From Streptomyces abikoensis (GTDB lineage Bacteria > Actinomycetota > Actinomycetes > Streptomycetales > Streptomycetaceae), in NCBI RefSeq assembly GCF_014648775.1, contig NZ_BMRT01000018.1, positions 1-40,031 on the forward strand: 40,031 nucleotides of DNA, read 5' to 3'. Made by a program: the position numbers and the translations under genes. The notes under the pieces were generated by a model, which made no database searches, was not told the DNA's origin, and saw only the letters and a list, made by a program, of their open reading frames with translations. Positions 30,278 through 38,086 of this stretch are shown here, in pieces (the stretch's first letter is position 1; every line of letters begins with the position of its first letter).

Positions 30278-31753
30278 TTATTCCGCGGGCGCCGGTGCCG
30301 GCAGGGGGTCGGGAGGGGGGTGGACGGACAGGGGTGCCGCGATGTCCTCCAGCGAGAGGCCCTCCGCCCGTACGGCCAGGAACGCGGCCACCACTCCGCC
30401 CACGCACATCAGGGTGGCGCCGAGGCAGAAGGCCACGACCGTGTCGGCGACGACGCCGCTCTGGGTGAGGGCCGAGAAGAGGAGCGGGCCGCTGATGCCG
30501 CCCGCCGCCGTGCCCACCGCGTAGAAGAAGGCGATGGCCATGGCCCGGGTCTCCATCGGGAAGATCTCGGAGACGGTGAGGTACGCGCTGCTGGCACCCG
30601 CCGAGGCGAAGAAGAGGACCACCGCCCAGCAGGCGGTGAGCGTGACGGCGTTCAGGTGCCCGGCGCCGAACAGCCAGGCGGTGCCGAACAGCAGGACCCC
30701 GGCCAGGAGGTACGTCGACGAGATCATGATGCGCCGGCCCAGGGTGTCGAAGAGCTTCCCCAGGAAGAGCGGGCCGAGGAAGTTGCCCACTGCTATGACC
30801 GCGAAGAAATAGCCGGTGCGGGAGGTGGAGACGCCGAAGAAACGGGTGAGGATGGCGCCGAAACCGAAGGTGATCGCGTTGTAGAGGAACGCCTGGCCGA
30901 TGAAGAGGGCGAGCCCCAGAATGGCCCGGCGCCGGTAGTCGGAGAAGACCGTGCGGGCGATGTCGCGGAATCCGAAGCTCTCGCGCTGGCGGATGGCGAT
31001 GCGCCCTTTGGCCGGAGGCAGTTCGATGCCTTTTTCCGCGATGACGCGCTTCTCGATCGACGTGACGAGCCGTTCGGCCTCCTCCGCCCTGCCGTGGATG
31101 AACAGCCAGCGTGGACTCTCGGGCACATGGCGGCGGACGAGCAGGATGACCAGCCCCAGGACGACGCCCAGCCCGAAGGTCAGCCGCCAGCCGACGGCCT
31201 TGGCGAAGATGCTGGTGTCGAGCATCAGGATCGACAGCAACGAACCCGCGATGGCGCCGAGCCAGAAGCTGCCGTTGATGATGAGGTCGACACGGCCGCG
31301 ATAGGCGGCCGGGATCAACTCGTCGATGGCGGAGTTGATCGCCGCGTACTCACCGCCGATGCCGAAACCCGTCACGAAGCGGAAGGTGAAGAACCACCAG
31401 GACGAGTACGAGAACGCGGTCAGGGCCGTCGCGGCCAGATAGACCGCGAGCGTGACCATGAAGAGCCTTTTACGGCCGAAGAGATCGGTCAGCCGGCCGA
31501 AGAAGAGCGCACCGGAACAGGCGCCCGCCACATAGAGCGCGGCCGCCACTCCCGTCACCCCGCCGGAGGTGATCGGCAGACCGCTGCCCTGCTCGGAGAG
31601 CCGGCCGGCGATATTGCCGACGACCGTGACCTCCAGGCCGTCCAGGACCCAGACGGTGCCGAGGCCGATCACCACGGTCCAATGCCACCGGGACCAGGGC
31701 AGCCGGTCCAGGCGAGCGGGCACGGACGTGGTGATCGTCGCGGTGGTCGTCAC
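30278..31753 (-). CDS. MFS transporter, sugar/metabolite:H+ symporter type
   Basis: This 491-residue twelve-helix transporter has features of the sugar-porter and metabolite:proton symporter groups. GRLTDLFGRKR follows the second helix, GFGIGGEYAAINSAIDELIP the fourth, and VPESPRWLF the sixth (PESPR). The second half repeats the pattern with GKLFDTLGRR. GTG 31753 has only a weak GGGA upstream. It probably heads an operon with the aldo/keto reductase. A dyad ACATTCCCGGGATGT (31782-31796) lies 29 nt upstream and may be the operator of an unlinked regulator. The substrate is unknown. Confidence 0.9.
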   Translation of the reverse strand: MTTTATITTSVPARLDRLPWSRWHWTVVIGLGTVWVLDGLEVTVVGNIAGRLSEQGSGLPITSGGVTGVAAALYVAGACSGALFFGRLTDLFGRKRLFMVTLAVYLAATALTAFSYSSWWFFTFRFVTGFGIGGEYAAINSAIDELIPAAYRGRVDLIINGSFWLGAIAGSLLSILMLDTSIFAKAVGWRLTFGLGVVLGLVILLVRRHVPESPRWLFIHGRAEEAERLVTSIEKRVIAEKGIELPPAKGRIAIRQRESFGFRDIARTVFSDYRRRAILGLALFIGQAFLYNAITFGFGAILTRFFGVSTSRTGYFFAVIAVGNFLGPLFLGKLFDTLGRRIMISSTYLLAGVLLFGTAWLFGAGHLNAVTLTACWAVVLFFASAGASSAYLTVSEIFPMETRAMAIAFFYAVGTAAGGISGPLLFSALTQSGVVADTVVAFCLGATLMCVGGVVAAFLAVRAEGLSLEDIAAPLSVHPPPDPLPAPAPAE

Positions 31754-31781
31754 GTCATCTGATTTCCCGATCGCTCACAGA

Positions 31782-31796
31782 ACATTCCCGGGATGT
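31782..31796. promoter_or_regulatory. Operator-like dyad upstream of the MFS-AKR operon
   Basis: ACATTCCCGGGATGT is a 15-bp dyad with six of seven base pairs symmetric around the centre. It sits where a repressor would overlap the promoter. No regulator gene is adjacent, so the binding protein is unknown. Confidence 0.45.
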
Positions 31797-31892
31797 CCGA
31801 TATCGAGTAGTTCCGGGGGTGCTATGACCTGATTGCCCTGCCCGGCTTGCCGACCGGCGAACCCGTCCATCGGCGACCCGCGGCTCCCCTCG

Positions 31893-33110
31893 TTACGGCT
31901 CCAGGCCCCTGCCGCGCAGCCACGACAGCGGGTCCACCGGCGCGCCGCCGCCCGGCCGGACCTCCAGGTGGAGGTGCGGGCCGGTGACGTTGCCGGTCGC
32001 GCCGACCCGGCCGATGACCGTGCCCGTGCCGACCTTGCCGGACGTGACCACCATCGACGACAGGTGGCAGTACCAGACCTCGGTACCGTCGTCGAGCGTC
32101 AGCACGACGCGGTAGCCGTACGCGCCCGCCCACCCCGCCTGGGTGACGGTGCCCCCGCCGACCGCCTTCACCGGGGTGCCCGTGGGGGCGGCGAAGTCCT
32201 CGCCGGTGTGGTTCGCGGACCACATGTTTCCCGCCTGGCCGAAGCCGGCGGTGAGGGTGTACGACGCCACGGGGAGGGTGAAGGTCCCGCCGGCGGCGCG
32301 GTGGGCGGAACGTTCAGCGCCGCCACCTGACGAGCCCGAAGCGTGCCGCTCCTGGACGCCGGCCGAACCGTCCGCCGCCGAACCGCCCGCCGCCGACCCG
32401 TCCGTCGCCGAACCGTCCGTATCCGCGCCCCCGCCCGCCGCCTCCCGAGCCGCCCGCTGCGCGGCCTCGTACGTCGCCGCCTTCGCGTCCGCCGCCTGGC
32501 GCTCGGCCGCCTCGCGCTCCGCCGCGGCCTTCTCCGCCGCCGCCTTGCGGTGCTGCTCCGCCGCCGCCTGCGCCACGCGCGCCTGCGCCTCGGCCTCGGC
32601 GGCCATCTGCTGGTGCTCGGCCTGCTGGAGGATGCGGGCCCGCAGCACCTCGCCGGCGTCGGCGGTGTCGCGCACGGTGCGTACCGTCTCGACGGGGGCC
32701 TGTCGCGCCTCGGCGCTCTGCCGCGCGCCCTGCCCGTGGCCGTCGGCCATGAGCGAGCCGACGACCGGAATGCTCTGGGCCAGGTCCGGCATGGATATGG
32801 GAGCCTGCGGACGGTCCTGGGCGCTGGCCATGCCGCCCGCGCCGACCGCCGCGATCATTCCGGCGCCGAGGACCGCTCCGCTCCGGGCCATCGTGCCGCC
32901 GCGCGGCTTGACGACGCGGTGTCTGCCGCGGACGGGCGCCGCCGGGTGGTCCTCGCCGGGTGCCCACTCGCCCGTGGCCGACGACTGCGCGGGGGCGGCG
33001 AGCGCCTCGGGGGCCGCTTCCGGTTCGTAAGGGGGGATGTAGGCGGGAACGAACGGAGGGTCGTACGAACTGCCGTCGAGCTCGGAGCTGTCGGACCTGT
33101 TGGACGCCAC
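31893..33110 (-). CDS. M23-family cell-wall peptidase under c-di-AMP riboswitch
   Basis: This 405-residue protein has a cytosolic Pro-rich N-terminus (about 1-70), a hydrophobic export/anchor segment (about 75-98), an Ala/Glu/Gln-rich coiled coil (about 130-230), a Ser/Gly linker, and a C-terminal M23 (LytM) endopeptidase domain. The zinc ligands are visible as HTGEDFAAP (HxxxD) and GPHLHLEV (HxH). It should cut peptide crosslinks in peptidoglycan. GTG 33110 has AGGAG 8 nt upstream. An internal ATG (MARSGAV) would give a conventional signal peptide. The leader holds a ydaO-type c-di-AMP riboswitch, which in Streptomyces typically turns such hydrolases off when the second messenger is high. 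Confidence 0.92.
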   Translation of the reverse strand: MASNRSDSSELDGSSYDPPFVPAYIPPYEPEAAPEALAAPAQSSATGEWAPGEDHPAAPVRGRHRVVKPRGGTMARSGAVLGAGMIAAVGAGGMASAQDRPQAPISMPDLAQSIPVVGSLMADGHGQGARQSAEARQAPVETVRTVRDTADAGEVLRARILQQAEHQQMAAEAEAQARVAQAAAEQHRKAAAEKAAAEREAAERQAADAKAATYEAAQRAAREAAGGGADTDGSATDGSAAGGSAADGSAGVQERHASGSSGGGAERSAHRAAGGTFTLPVASYTLTAGFGQAGNMWSANHTGEDFAAPTGTPVKAVGGGTVTQAGWAGAYGYRVVLTLDDGTEVWYCHLSSMVVTSGKVGTGTVIGRVGATGNVTGPHLHLEVRPGGGAPVDPLSWLRGRGLEP

Positions 33111-33429
33111 TGGGGCGACTCCTTTCCTTCCTGGTCGCCTACCGGGTTTGCGTGGGGGTCCCTCCCAGGCCGTTCAGGCTCTGGGGGAGGGTTCGGAGAA
33201 GGAAGGTCTCCTACGGGCCGGCGTACGGGCCCGATTCACCCCAAATGATGGTTCCCCGGTTCCACCCACGGGATTCGGCGAAGGCGCACGGCACCGCCCT
33301 TGCGGCGGTGGCAACGACCGCGCTGCGTTATCGAACGTTAATAGACAGGGCGGCTGGATTCCAAGCCGAAAGGATGAAGCGGGCAGGCGCGTTGGGGCAC
33401 TTTATAAGGCGCTTACTTCTGAGTGTTCG
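33111..33429. other. Leader region of the M23 gene
   Basis: This 319-bp stretch has no gene. It holds the riboswitch described separately (33124-33286), a further CCGCC/GGCGG hairpin just upstream of it, and presumably the promoter. AT-rich sequence around 33325-33345 and 33400-33410 offers -10 candidates (GATAAC, TTATAA on the complement), but none is clear. Confidence 0.6.
33124..33286 (-). ncRNA. c-di-AMP riboswitch (ydaO-yuaA type)
   Basis: Read on the complement, the leader has the conserved blocks of this class as I know it from Streptomyces: GCCGAATCCCG, GGGGAACCAT, TTGGGGTGAATCGGGCC, GTAGGAGACCTTCC with CTCCGAACCC, and finally CCGGTAGGCGACCAGGAAGG just before the ribosome binding site. 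It belongs to the M23 peptidase gene, the usual partner. The variable stem carries a long GC-rich hairpin (33160-33191) resembling a dispersed repeat. Boundaries are approximate. Confidence 0.85.
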
Positions 33430-34644
33430 TCAGTCGTTATGGATCTGAGGAGATCGCAGGCGCACGGTACGGGCGGTGACCTGGGGGCGTTTGTGGGTGA
33501 TGGGCGCGGTGCGGAGCCGGCCGTCGATCCGCCGGATGGCGAGCAGGGCCATGTCGTCGTCCGTGCGCCCGCCCGCGTGCCGGGCCACGTCCGCCGTGAG
33601 GGAGTCCAGCAGGGCGTCGGGGCTGCGGAACTGCTTGCCGCACAGCCGCGGCCGGGGGTCGTAGAACGTCCCGGTCGCATCCCTGGCCTCGGTGACCCCG
33701 TCGGTGAACAGCAGCAGCGTCGACCCCACCGGGAACTCCCACTGCTCCACCCGGTCCGGCCACACGCCCAGGTCCCCCATCCCCAGCGGCAGGGCGGGCG
33801 CCCGGGGGTGGGTGTCGCCGACGGTGCCGTCGGCATGGAGGAGGAGCGGGGGCGGATGACCGCGGTTGACGATGCGGAGGGCGCCCGCGCCCGGTGGGAC
33901 CTCGGCCAGGACGGCGGTGGTGAACCCCTCGGCCTGTTCGACGTTCGCGCGCCGCGCGCCCTCCCGCTGCAGCGCGCGCTCCAGCCGCGCCGCCAGCCCC
34001 TCCAGCGTGCGCTCCTGCTCCGCCGCCTCCCGGAACGCGCCGATCAGGATCGCGACGGCCTCCACCGCGCCCAGCCCCTTGCCCCGTACGTCGCCGACGA
34101 TGACGCGGACGCCGTAAGGGGTGTCCTGGACCGCGTAGAGATCGCCGCCGATCCGGGCGTCAGCCTGCGCGGCGACATAGCGCGCGGCCACCCGGAGCCC
34201 GCCGATCCGGGCCGGGGGCGTGGGCAGCACGGCTCGCTGGGCGGCCTCCGCGACGCTCCGCACCGACGCCAGCCGGCGATTGCCGCGGCATACGACGCGG
34301 TTGATGCCGACGGCGAGCGCGCCGACGGTCACGACGGTGACGACCTCGGTCACCGACTCGCCCACCTCCGGCGCCTGCCGTGCGAGGGAGAGGGTGACGA
34401 TCGCCGCCAGGGCCGCCACCGCCGCCAGCAGGGTGGCGGGCAGGGAGAGGAGCGAGGCGGCGACGAGGGGCGCGGAGACGAAGAAGGGGGCGGAGGAGTA
34501 CTTGGGGGGCGTGAGGACGTCGAAGACGATGCCCCCGGTGATCACGGCGGCAGGGAGGCAGCGGGCGAGGAGGACCGGCGCCCACCCGGGGAACGGCTCG
34601 CAGAGCGGATCCGGTCCGGGCGGCGGCCCGTCTCGCTTCCCCAC
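33430..34644 (-). CDS. Membrane SpoIIE/PP2C-type serine/threonine phosphatase
   Basis: This 404-residue protein has about four membrane helices in the first 120 residues (LLARCLPAAVITGGIVFDVL, FFVSAPLVAASLLSLPATL and onward) and a cytosolic phosphatase domain (about 145-375). Metal-binding motifs are IGGDLYAVQD, VIVGDVRGKGLGAVEAV, NRGHPPPLLL, LLFTDGVTEARD and TDDDMALLAI. Unlike the phosphatase at 2406 it lacks PAS and HATPase domains. Such proteins are common in Streptomyces and probably act on anti-anti-sigma partners. GTG 34644 has AGGAG 8 nt upstream. It lies upstream of the M23 gene on the same strand, but the riboswitch leader separates them. Confidence 0.9.
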   Translation of the reverse strand: MGKRDGPPPGPDPLCEPFPGWAPVLLARCLPAAVITGGIVFDVLTPPKYSSAPFFVSAPLVAASLLSLPATLLAAVAALAAIVTLSLARQAPEVGESVTEVVTVVTVGALAVGINRVVCRGNRRLASVRSVAEAAQRAVLPTPPARIGGLRVAARYVAAQADARIGGDLYAVQDTPYGVRVIVGDVRGKGLGAVEAVAILIGAFREAAEQERTLEGLAARLERALQREGARRANVEQAEGFTTAVLAEVPPGAGALRIVNRGHPPPLLLHADGTVGDTHPRAPALPLGMGDLGVWPDRVEQWEFPVGSTLLLFTDGVTEARDATGTFYDPRPRLCGKQFRSPDALLDSLTADVARHAGGRTDDDMALLAIRRIDGRLRTAPITHKRPQVTARTVRLRSPQIHND

Positions 34645-34776
34645 CGTGTGTTCTCCTGACCGGCCGACGTCCCTTGCTCCGTCCCACCCTCGCGTCCGGC
34701 GCGCGGGCGGGCGAACGGGGTTGAGCCGTTAGGGGACGTCGGCGTCAGGGCCTCAACGCATCAAGGCATCAACGCG

Positions 34777-36414
34777 TCAGGACGCGGCGGGACGGCGGCC
34801 ACCGCCACCGCTCCGGCGCCGGCCGCCGCCGACGGCGTTGCCCGGGCGGGTGCCGCCCGAACGGCGCGAGCCATCACCGCCGTTGCCGCCGAAGCCGCGG
34901 AACGGACGGCCGCCGCCGTTGCCGGCACCCGAGCCCGCACCGGCGCCGTTACCGGCACCCGAGCCGGAACGGGAGCGGGAGCGGGAACCGCGCGAGCGCG
35001 ACGGCTTGGCGCCCTGACCGGACTGACCACCCTGGCCGCCCTGCTGCTGGGCCGGGACCGGCGGCGCGATGACGACCGGGACGCCGCTGGGCTCGCGGGC
35101 ACCGGTGATCCGCGCGAGCTCGGGGTCGGTCGGGTAGGTCTTGATGACGTTCGGCGTGATCTGCGCCGTGGTCATCATGCGGCTCATCTCGCGCCGCTGC
35201 TCGGGCAGGACGAACGTGACGACCGTGCCGGACTCGCCCGCGCGGGCGGTGCGGCCACCGCGGTGGAGGTAGTCCTTGTGGTCGACCGGCGGGTCGATGT
35301 TGACGACGAGGTCGAGCCCGTCGATGTGGATGCCGCGCGCGGCGACGTTCGTCGCGATCAGGGCGGTGACCTGGTCGGTCCGGAACTGGTCCAGCACCCG
35401 GTTGCGCTGCGGCTGGCTCTTGCCGCCGTGCAGCGCGGCGGCCCGTACGCCCTCGGACAGCAGCTTCTTCACCAGCCGGTCGGCGCCGCGCTTGGTGTCC
35501 ACGAACATGATCACGCGACCCTCGCGGGCCGCGACCCGGGCGACGGCGTCCTTCTTGTCCTGGTCGGTGACGTGGAACAGGTGGTGCTCCATGGTCACCA
35601 CGGCGCCCACCGAGGCGTCGACGGAGTGCGTCACCGGGTCGGTGAGGAAGCGGCGGACGAGCCGGTCGACGTTGCGGTCCAGGGTCGCGGAGAAGAGCAT
35701 CCGCTGACCGCCCGGGGCCACCTGCTCGAGCAGCTTGGTGACCTGCGGCAGGAAGCCCATGTCGGCCATCTGGTCGGCCTCGTCGAGGACCGTGATCGCC
35801 ACGTCGCGGAGCGCGCAGTCACCGCGCTGGATGAGGTCCGCGAGCCGTCCCGGCGTCGCGACGAGCACCTCGGCGCCCCGCGCGAGGGTCTGGGCCTGGC
35901 GGCCGATGGACATGCCGCCGACGACCGTGGCCATCCGCAGGTTGACGGCGGTCGCGTACGGGGTGAGGGAGTCGGTGACCTGCTGGGCCAGCTCCCGCGT
36001 GGGGACGAGGACGAGCGCGAGCGGCCGCTTCGCCTCGGCACGCCGCCCCGCCGTGCGGGCCAGCAGCGCCAGCCCGAAGGCGAGGGTCTTGCCGGAGCCC
36101 GTGCGGCCGCGGCCGAGGACGTCACGGCCGGCCAGCGAGTTGGGGAGGGTCGCCGCCTGGATCGGGAAGGGCGCGGTGACGCCCTCGCGGGTCAGCGTGG
36201 AGAGCAGGCCGGCGGGCATGTCCAGCTCGGCGAAGGAGTCGACGGCCGGCAGGGCCGGCGTCGTGGCGACCGGCGTCTCGAACTCACCCTGGAGAGGGGC
36301 GGCGGGACGACGGGCGGGCTGCCGTCCGCCGCGGGAACGGGCGTCCGTGGAGCGGTTGGCGCTCGTGGAGCGGCCGGCTCCGGTGGAGCGGGCGGGGCGT
36401 GCGGAACGAGTCAT
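34777..36414 (-). CDS. DEAD-box RNA helicase
   Basis: This 545-residue ATP-dependent RNA helicase is of the RhlE/CsdA kind. Core motifs in order are the Q-motif region FPIQAATLPNSL, GRGRTGSGKT (Walker A), PTRELAQQ, TPGRLADL, VLDEADQMADMGF, LFSATL, IMFVDTKRGADRL, ATNVAARGIHIDGLDLV and HRGGRTARAGESG. The C-terminal tail (about 460-545) is Gln/Gly then Arg/Ser/Gly-rich with RGG-like pieces, suited to RNA binding. ATG 36414 has GGAAGG 8 nt upstream. It lies downstream of a cold-shock protein gene with a hairpin between them, a cold-adaptation pair whose stoichiometry is probably set by partial read-through. I recall a similar csp-helicase pair near SCO4684/SCO4685. Confidence 0.93.
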   Translation of the reverse strand: MTRSARPARSTGAGRSTSANRSTDARSRGGRQPARRPAAPLQGEFETPVATTPALPAVDSFAELDMPAGLLSTLTREGVTAPFPIQAATLPNSLAGRDVLGRGRTGSGKTLAFGLALLARTAGRRAEAKRPLALVLVPTRELAQQVTDSLTPYATAVNLRMATVVGGMSIGRQAQTLARGAEVLVATPGRLADLIQRGDCALRDVAITVLDEADQMADMGFLPQVTKLLEQVAPGGQRMLFSATLDRNVDRLVRRFLTDPVTHSVDASVGAVVTMEHHLFHVTDQDKKDAVARVAAREGRVIMFVDTKRGADRLVKKLLSEGVRAAALHGGKSQPQRNRVLDQFRTDQVTALIATNVAARGIHIDGLDLVVNIDPPVDHKDYLHRGGRTARAGESGTVVTFVLPEQRREMSRMMTTAQITPNVIKTYPTDPELARITGAREPSGVPVVIAPPVPAQQQGGQGGQSGQGAKPSRSRGSRSRSRSGSGAGNGAGAGSGAGNGGGRPFRGFGGNGGDGSRRSGGTRPGNAVGGGRRRSGGGGRRPAAS

Positions 36415-36531
36415 TCGGGGGACCTTCCCTCAGTGGGGTGGCACGCCCGGTTTCGGGAGACTCGTATCGCGGGCAGCCCTGGACGGACGTTCCTGCGTGA
36501 GCCCTGGGCGCGCTGGCGCGGGGCGGCAAAA

Positions 36532-36555
36532 GGCCCGCACCCAGTGGTGCGGGCC
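36532..36555 (-). terminator. Terminator between csp and the DEAD helicase
   Basis: GGCCCGCACC (36532-36541) and GGTGCGGGCC (36546-36555) form a perfect 10-bp stem with a 4-nt loop. On the complement TTTTG follows, so it works in the direction of csp transcription. Confidence 0.88.
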
Positions 36556-36576
36556 CTCGCCGTGCGGTGTCGCGTC

Positions 36577-36590
36577 ACGCGTCGACGCGT
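36577..36590. repeat. 14-bp perfect palindrome in the csp 3' region
   Basis: ACGCGTCGACGCGT is a perfect palindrome 31 nt after the csp stop, flanked by GCGTC direct repeats. It could be a second RNA hairpin or a protein site. No known motif fits. Confidence 0.6.
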
Positions 36591-36620
36591 CACGCGGGGC
36601 CGGACGAATCCGGCCGTTCG

Positions 36621-36824
36621 TCAGATGTTGACGATGTTCTCGGCCTGCAGGCCCTTCTGGCCCTGCGTGACGTCGAAGGAAACCTTCTGGCCCTCGAACA
36701 GCTCACGGAAGCCGTTGGAGGCGATGTTCGAGTAGTGGGCGAAGACGTCGGGGCCGCCGCCGTCCTGCTCAATGAAGCCGAAGCCCTTTTCCGAGTTGAA
36801 CCACTTCACGGTTCCAGTAGCCAT
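36621..36824 (-). CDS. CspA-family cold-shock protein
   Basis: This 67-residue single cold-shock domain binds single-stranded RNA and DNA and melts RNA structure. Both RNP motifs are intact: KGFGFIEQ (RNP1) and DVFAHYSNI (RNP2), after the standard MATGTVKWFN start. ATG 36824 has AAGGAG 6 nt upstream. The leader is long and unusually A/T-rich, and contains a hairpin followed by T-rich sequence (36876-36916), a plausible cold-responsive element. A strong terminator follows the gene before the DEAD-box helicase. The longer upstream open frame belongs to the leader and is not translated. Confidence 0.95.
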   Translation of the reverse strand: MATGTVKWFNSEKGFGFIEQDGGGPDVFAHYSNIASNGFRELFEGQKVSFDVTQGQKGLQAENIVNI

Positions 36825-36875
36825 GTCCGTCTCCTTCATCATTCGGGTGGGCCCCGGACCGGACATAGACCGGCG

Positions 36876-36916
36876 AAAACAAAAATGCGCCTTCGGCTAC
36901 ATAACCGTCAGGCGCA
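36876..36916 (-). promoter_or_regulatory. Structured leader of the cold-shock gene
   Basis: On the complement, TGCGCC (36916-36911) pairs with GGCGCA (36891-36886) across a 19-nt loop, followed by TTTTTGTTTTCG. This looks like an attenuator or thermosensitive leader 50 nt upstream of the csp start. Confidence 0.55.
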
Positions 36917-37024
36917 CACGAGTTCATGGGTACCACAACTGCAACGCACCCAACCATACCACGCGGACCCGATTCCTGTTGATCATGGTCGGCCGCCCCC
37001 GCCCCGGGGCGCCGCCGCCGCGCC

Positions 37025-37861
37025 CTATAACTCCACGCCCTGTGCCCGGGCATGGCGGTCGGCGGCCACCTCCGCCTCCGCCTCGTCGAGATACACCTCA
37101 CACACGAGCCGCCCGTCGGCCGTCATGTTGTGCTCCAGCTCCCAGAGGCTGACCTCGCCGCCGCCCTCCAGCAGGAACGCGTGCTCGTAGAACCGGCACC
37201 AGGTGGCGTCGCGGCCCGTGCCCCGGCGCCTGGGCTTGGTGATCAGCGCGATGTGGTGGCCGAGCGCCCCCTGGAGCAGCTCGCGGACGACCTCGCCCGG
37301 CCCGTCCGCGTTCTCCGCGCGGCGCAGCAGCCTGCGGGCGTGATCGGGCGAGGCCTCGGCGACGTACTCCCGGCGGGGCCTCGTCGGGCCCATCGCGAGC
37401 AGCAGCTCCTCCGCCAGCCAGGCGGGCAGCTCCTCCGACTCGCTCCCCGGCCCGATGCCCCCGCCGCCGATCCGGTCGTGCACCCGGCGCTCGGCGGCGT
37501 CGAGCGCGCCGTCGTCGGTGTAGAGCTCGTAGAGGTAGCGCTCCTGGGGCCCCGTGTCGTGCTCCAGCTCGTAGAGGACGAGGCTGCTGCCGTCGGCGAG
37601 GAGGAAGACGTGCCGGTAGGTGTTGCACCGCAGGGGCCGCCGGCCGTCGTTGCGCTGGCGGTACGAGCGGAGCTCGGTCTGGTGCATCAGCGCGGTGCGC
37701 AGCCGGTCCAGGAGCGGCTCGCCGATCTCGAAGCCGTTCTGGGCCCGCTCCAGCAGCTCCGCCACCTGCTCGGCGGGCGTCGGCTCGGAGCCGGCGGAGC
37801 CGTCCGGCTCGCCGCGCCGCCCGCTCTCGCCCTCGCCCCCGCCCACTCGCGTCTGCGCCAT
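37025..37861 (-). CDS. DUF6227-type protein, function unknown
   Basis: This 278-residue soluble protein is likely the Streptomyces family I recall as DUF6227. It contains two copies of a similar block: YRHVFLLADGSSLVLYELEHDTGP (about 150-173) and YEHAFLLEGGGEVSLWELEHNMTADG (about 243-268), each followed by an acidic YELY/CEVY strand. The protein therefore seems to be an internal duplication. No catalytic motif is evident. ATG 37861 has GGGAGG 8 nt upstream, and TACGGT (complement of 37914-37919) is a possible -10. The longer frame is not used. It lies upstream of the csp gene on the same strand, with the csp leader between them. Confidence 0.75.
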   Translation of the reverse strand: MAQTRVGGGEGESGRRGEPDGSAGSEPTPAEQVAELLERAQNGFEIGEPLLDRLRTALMHQTELRSYRQRNDGRRPLRCNTYRHVFLLADGSSLVLYELEHDTGPQERYLYELYTDDGALDAAERRVHDRIGGGGIGPGSESEELPAWLAEELLLAMGPTRPRREYVAEASPDHARRLLRRAENADGPGEVVRELLQGALGHHIALITKPRRRGTGRDATWCRFYEHAFLLEGGGEVSLWELEHNMTADGRLVCEVYLDEAEAEVAADRHARAQGVEL

Positions 37862-38086
37862 GCCCGTCGCCTCCCGACCTTCGCCGCACCGGTACTGCCC
37901 ACCCCGCGCACTTACCGTAGCGGCGCGAACACACGACGGGGGCGGGGTTTCCACGAAGTCGCTCGCGCGACGCCGCTCGCGCTGGCGTTCGACCACACTC
38001 CACGGGTGCGGGTGCTTCGGCAGCGGGCCGCCTCTGGCTGGTCGCGCCCACGCGGCGAGCCGCACGACGACACGGCCTCGCGCCCC

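Noticed and set aside
33293..33313. CCGCC/GGCGG hairpin as a terminator of the membrane phosphatase gene
   Set aside because: It is over 100 bp from that gene and sits within the riboswitch leader, so it is more likely part of the leader fold.
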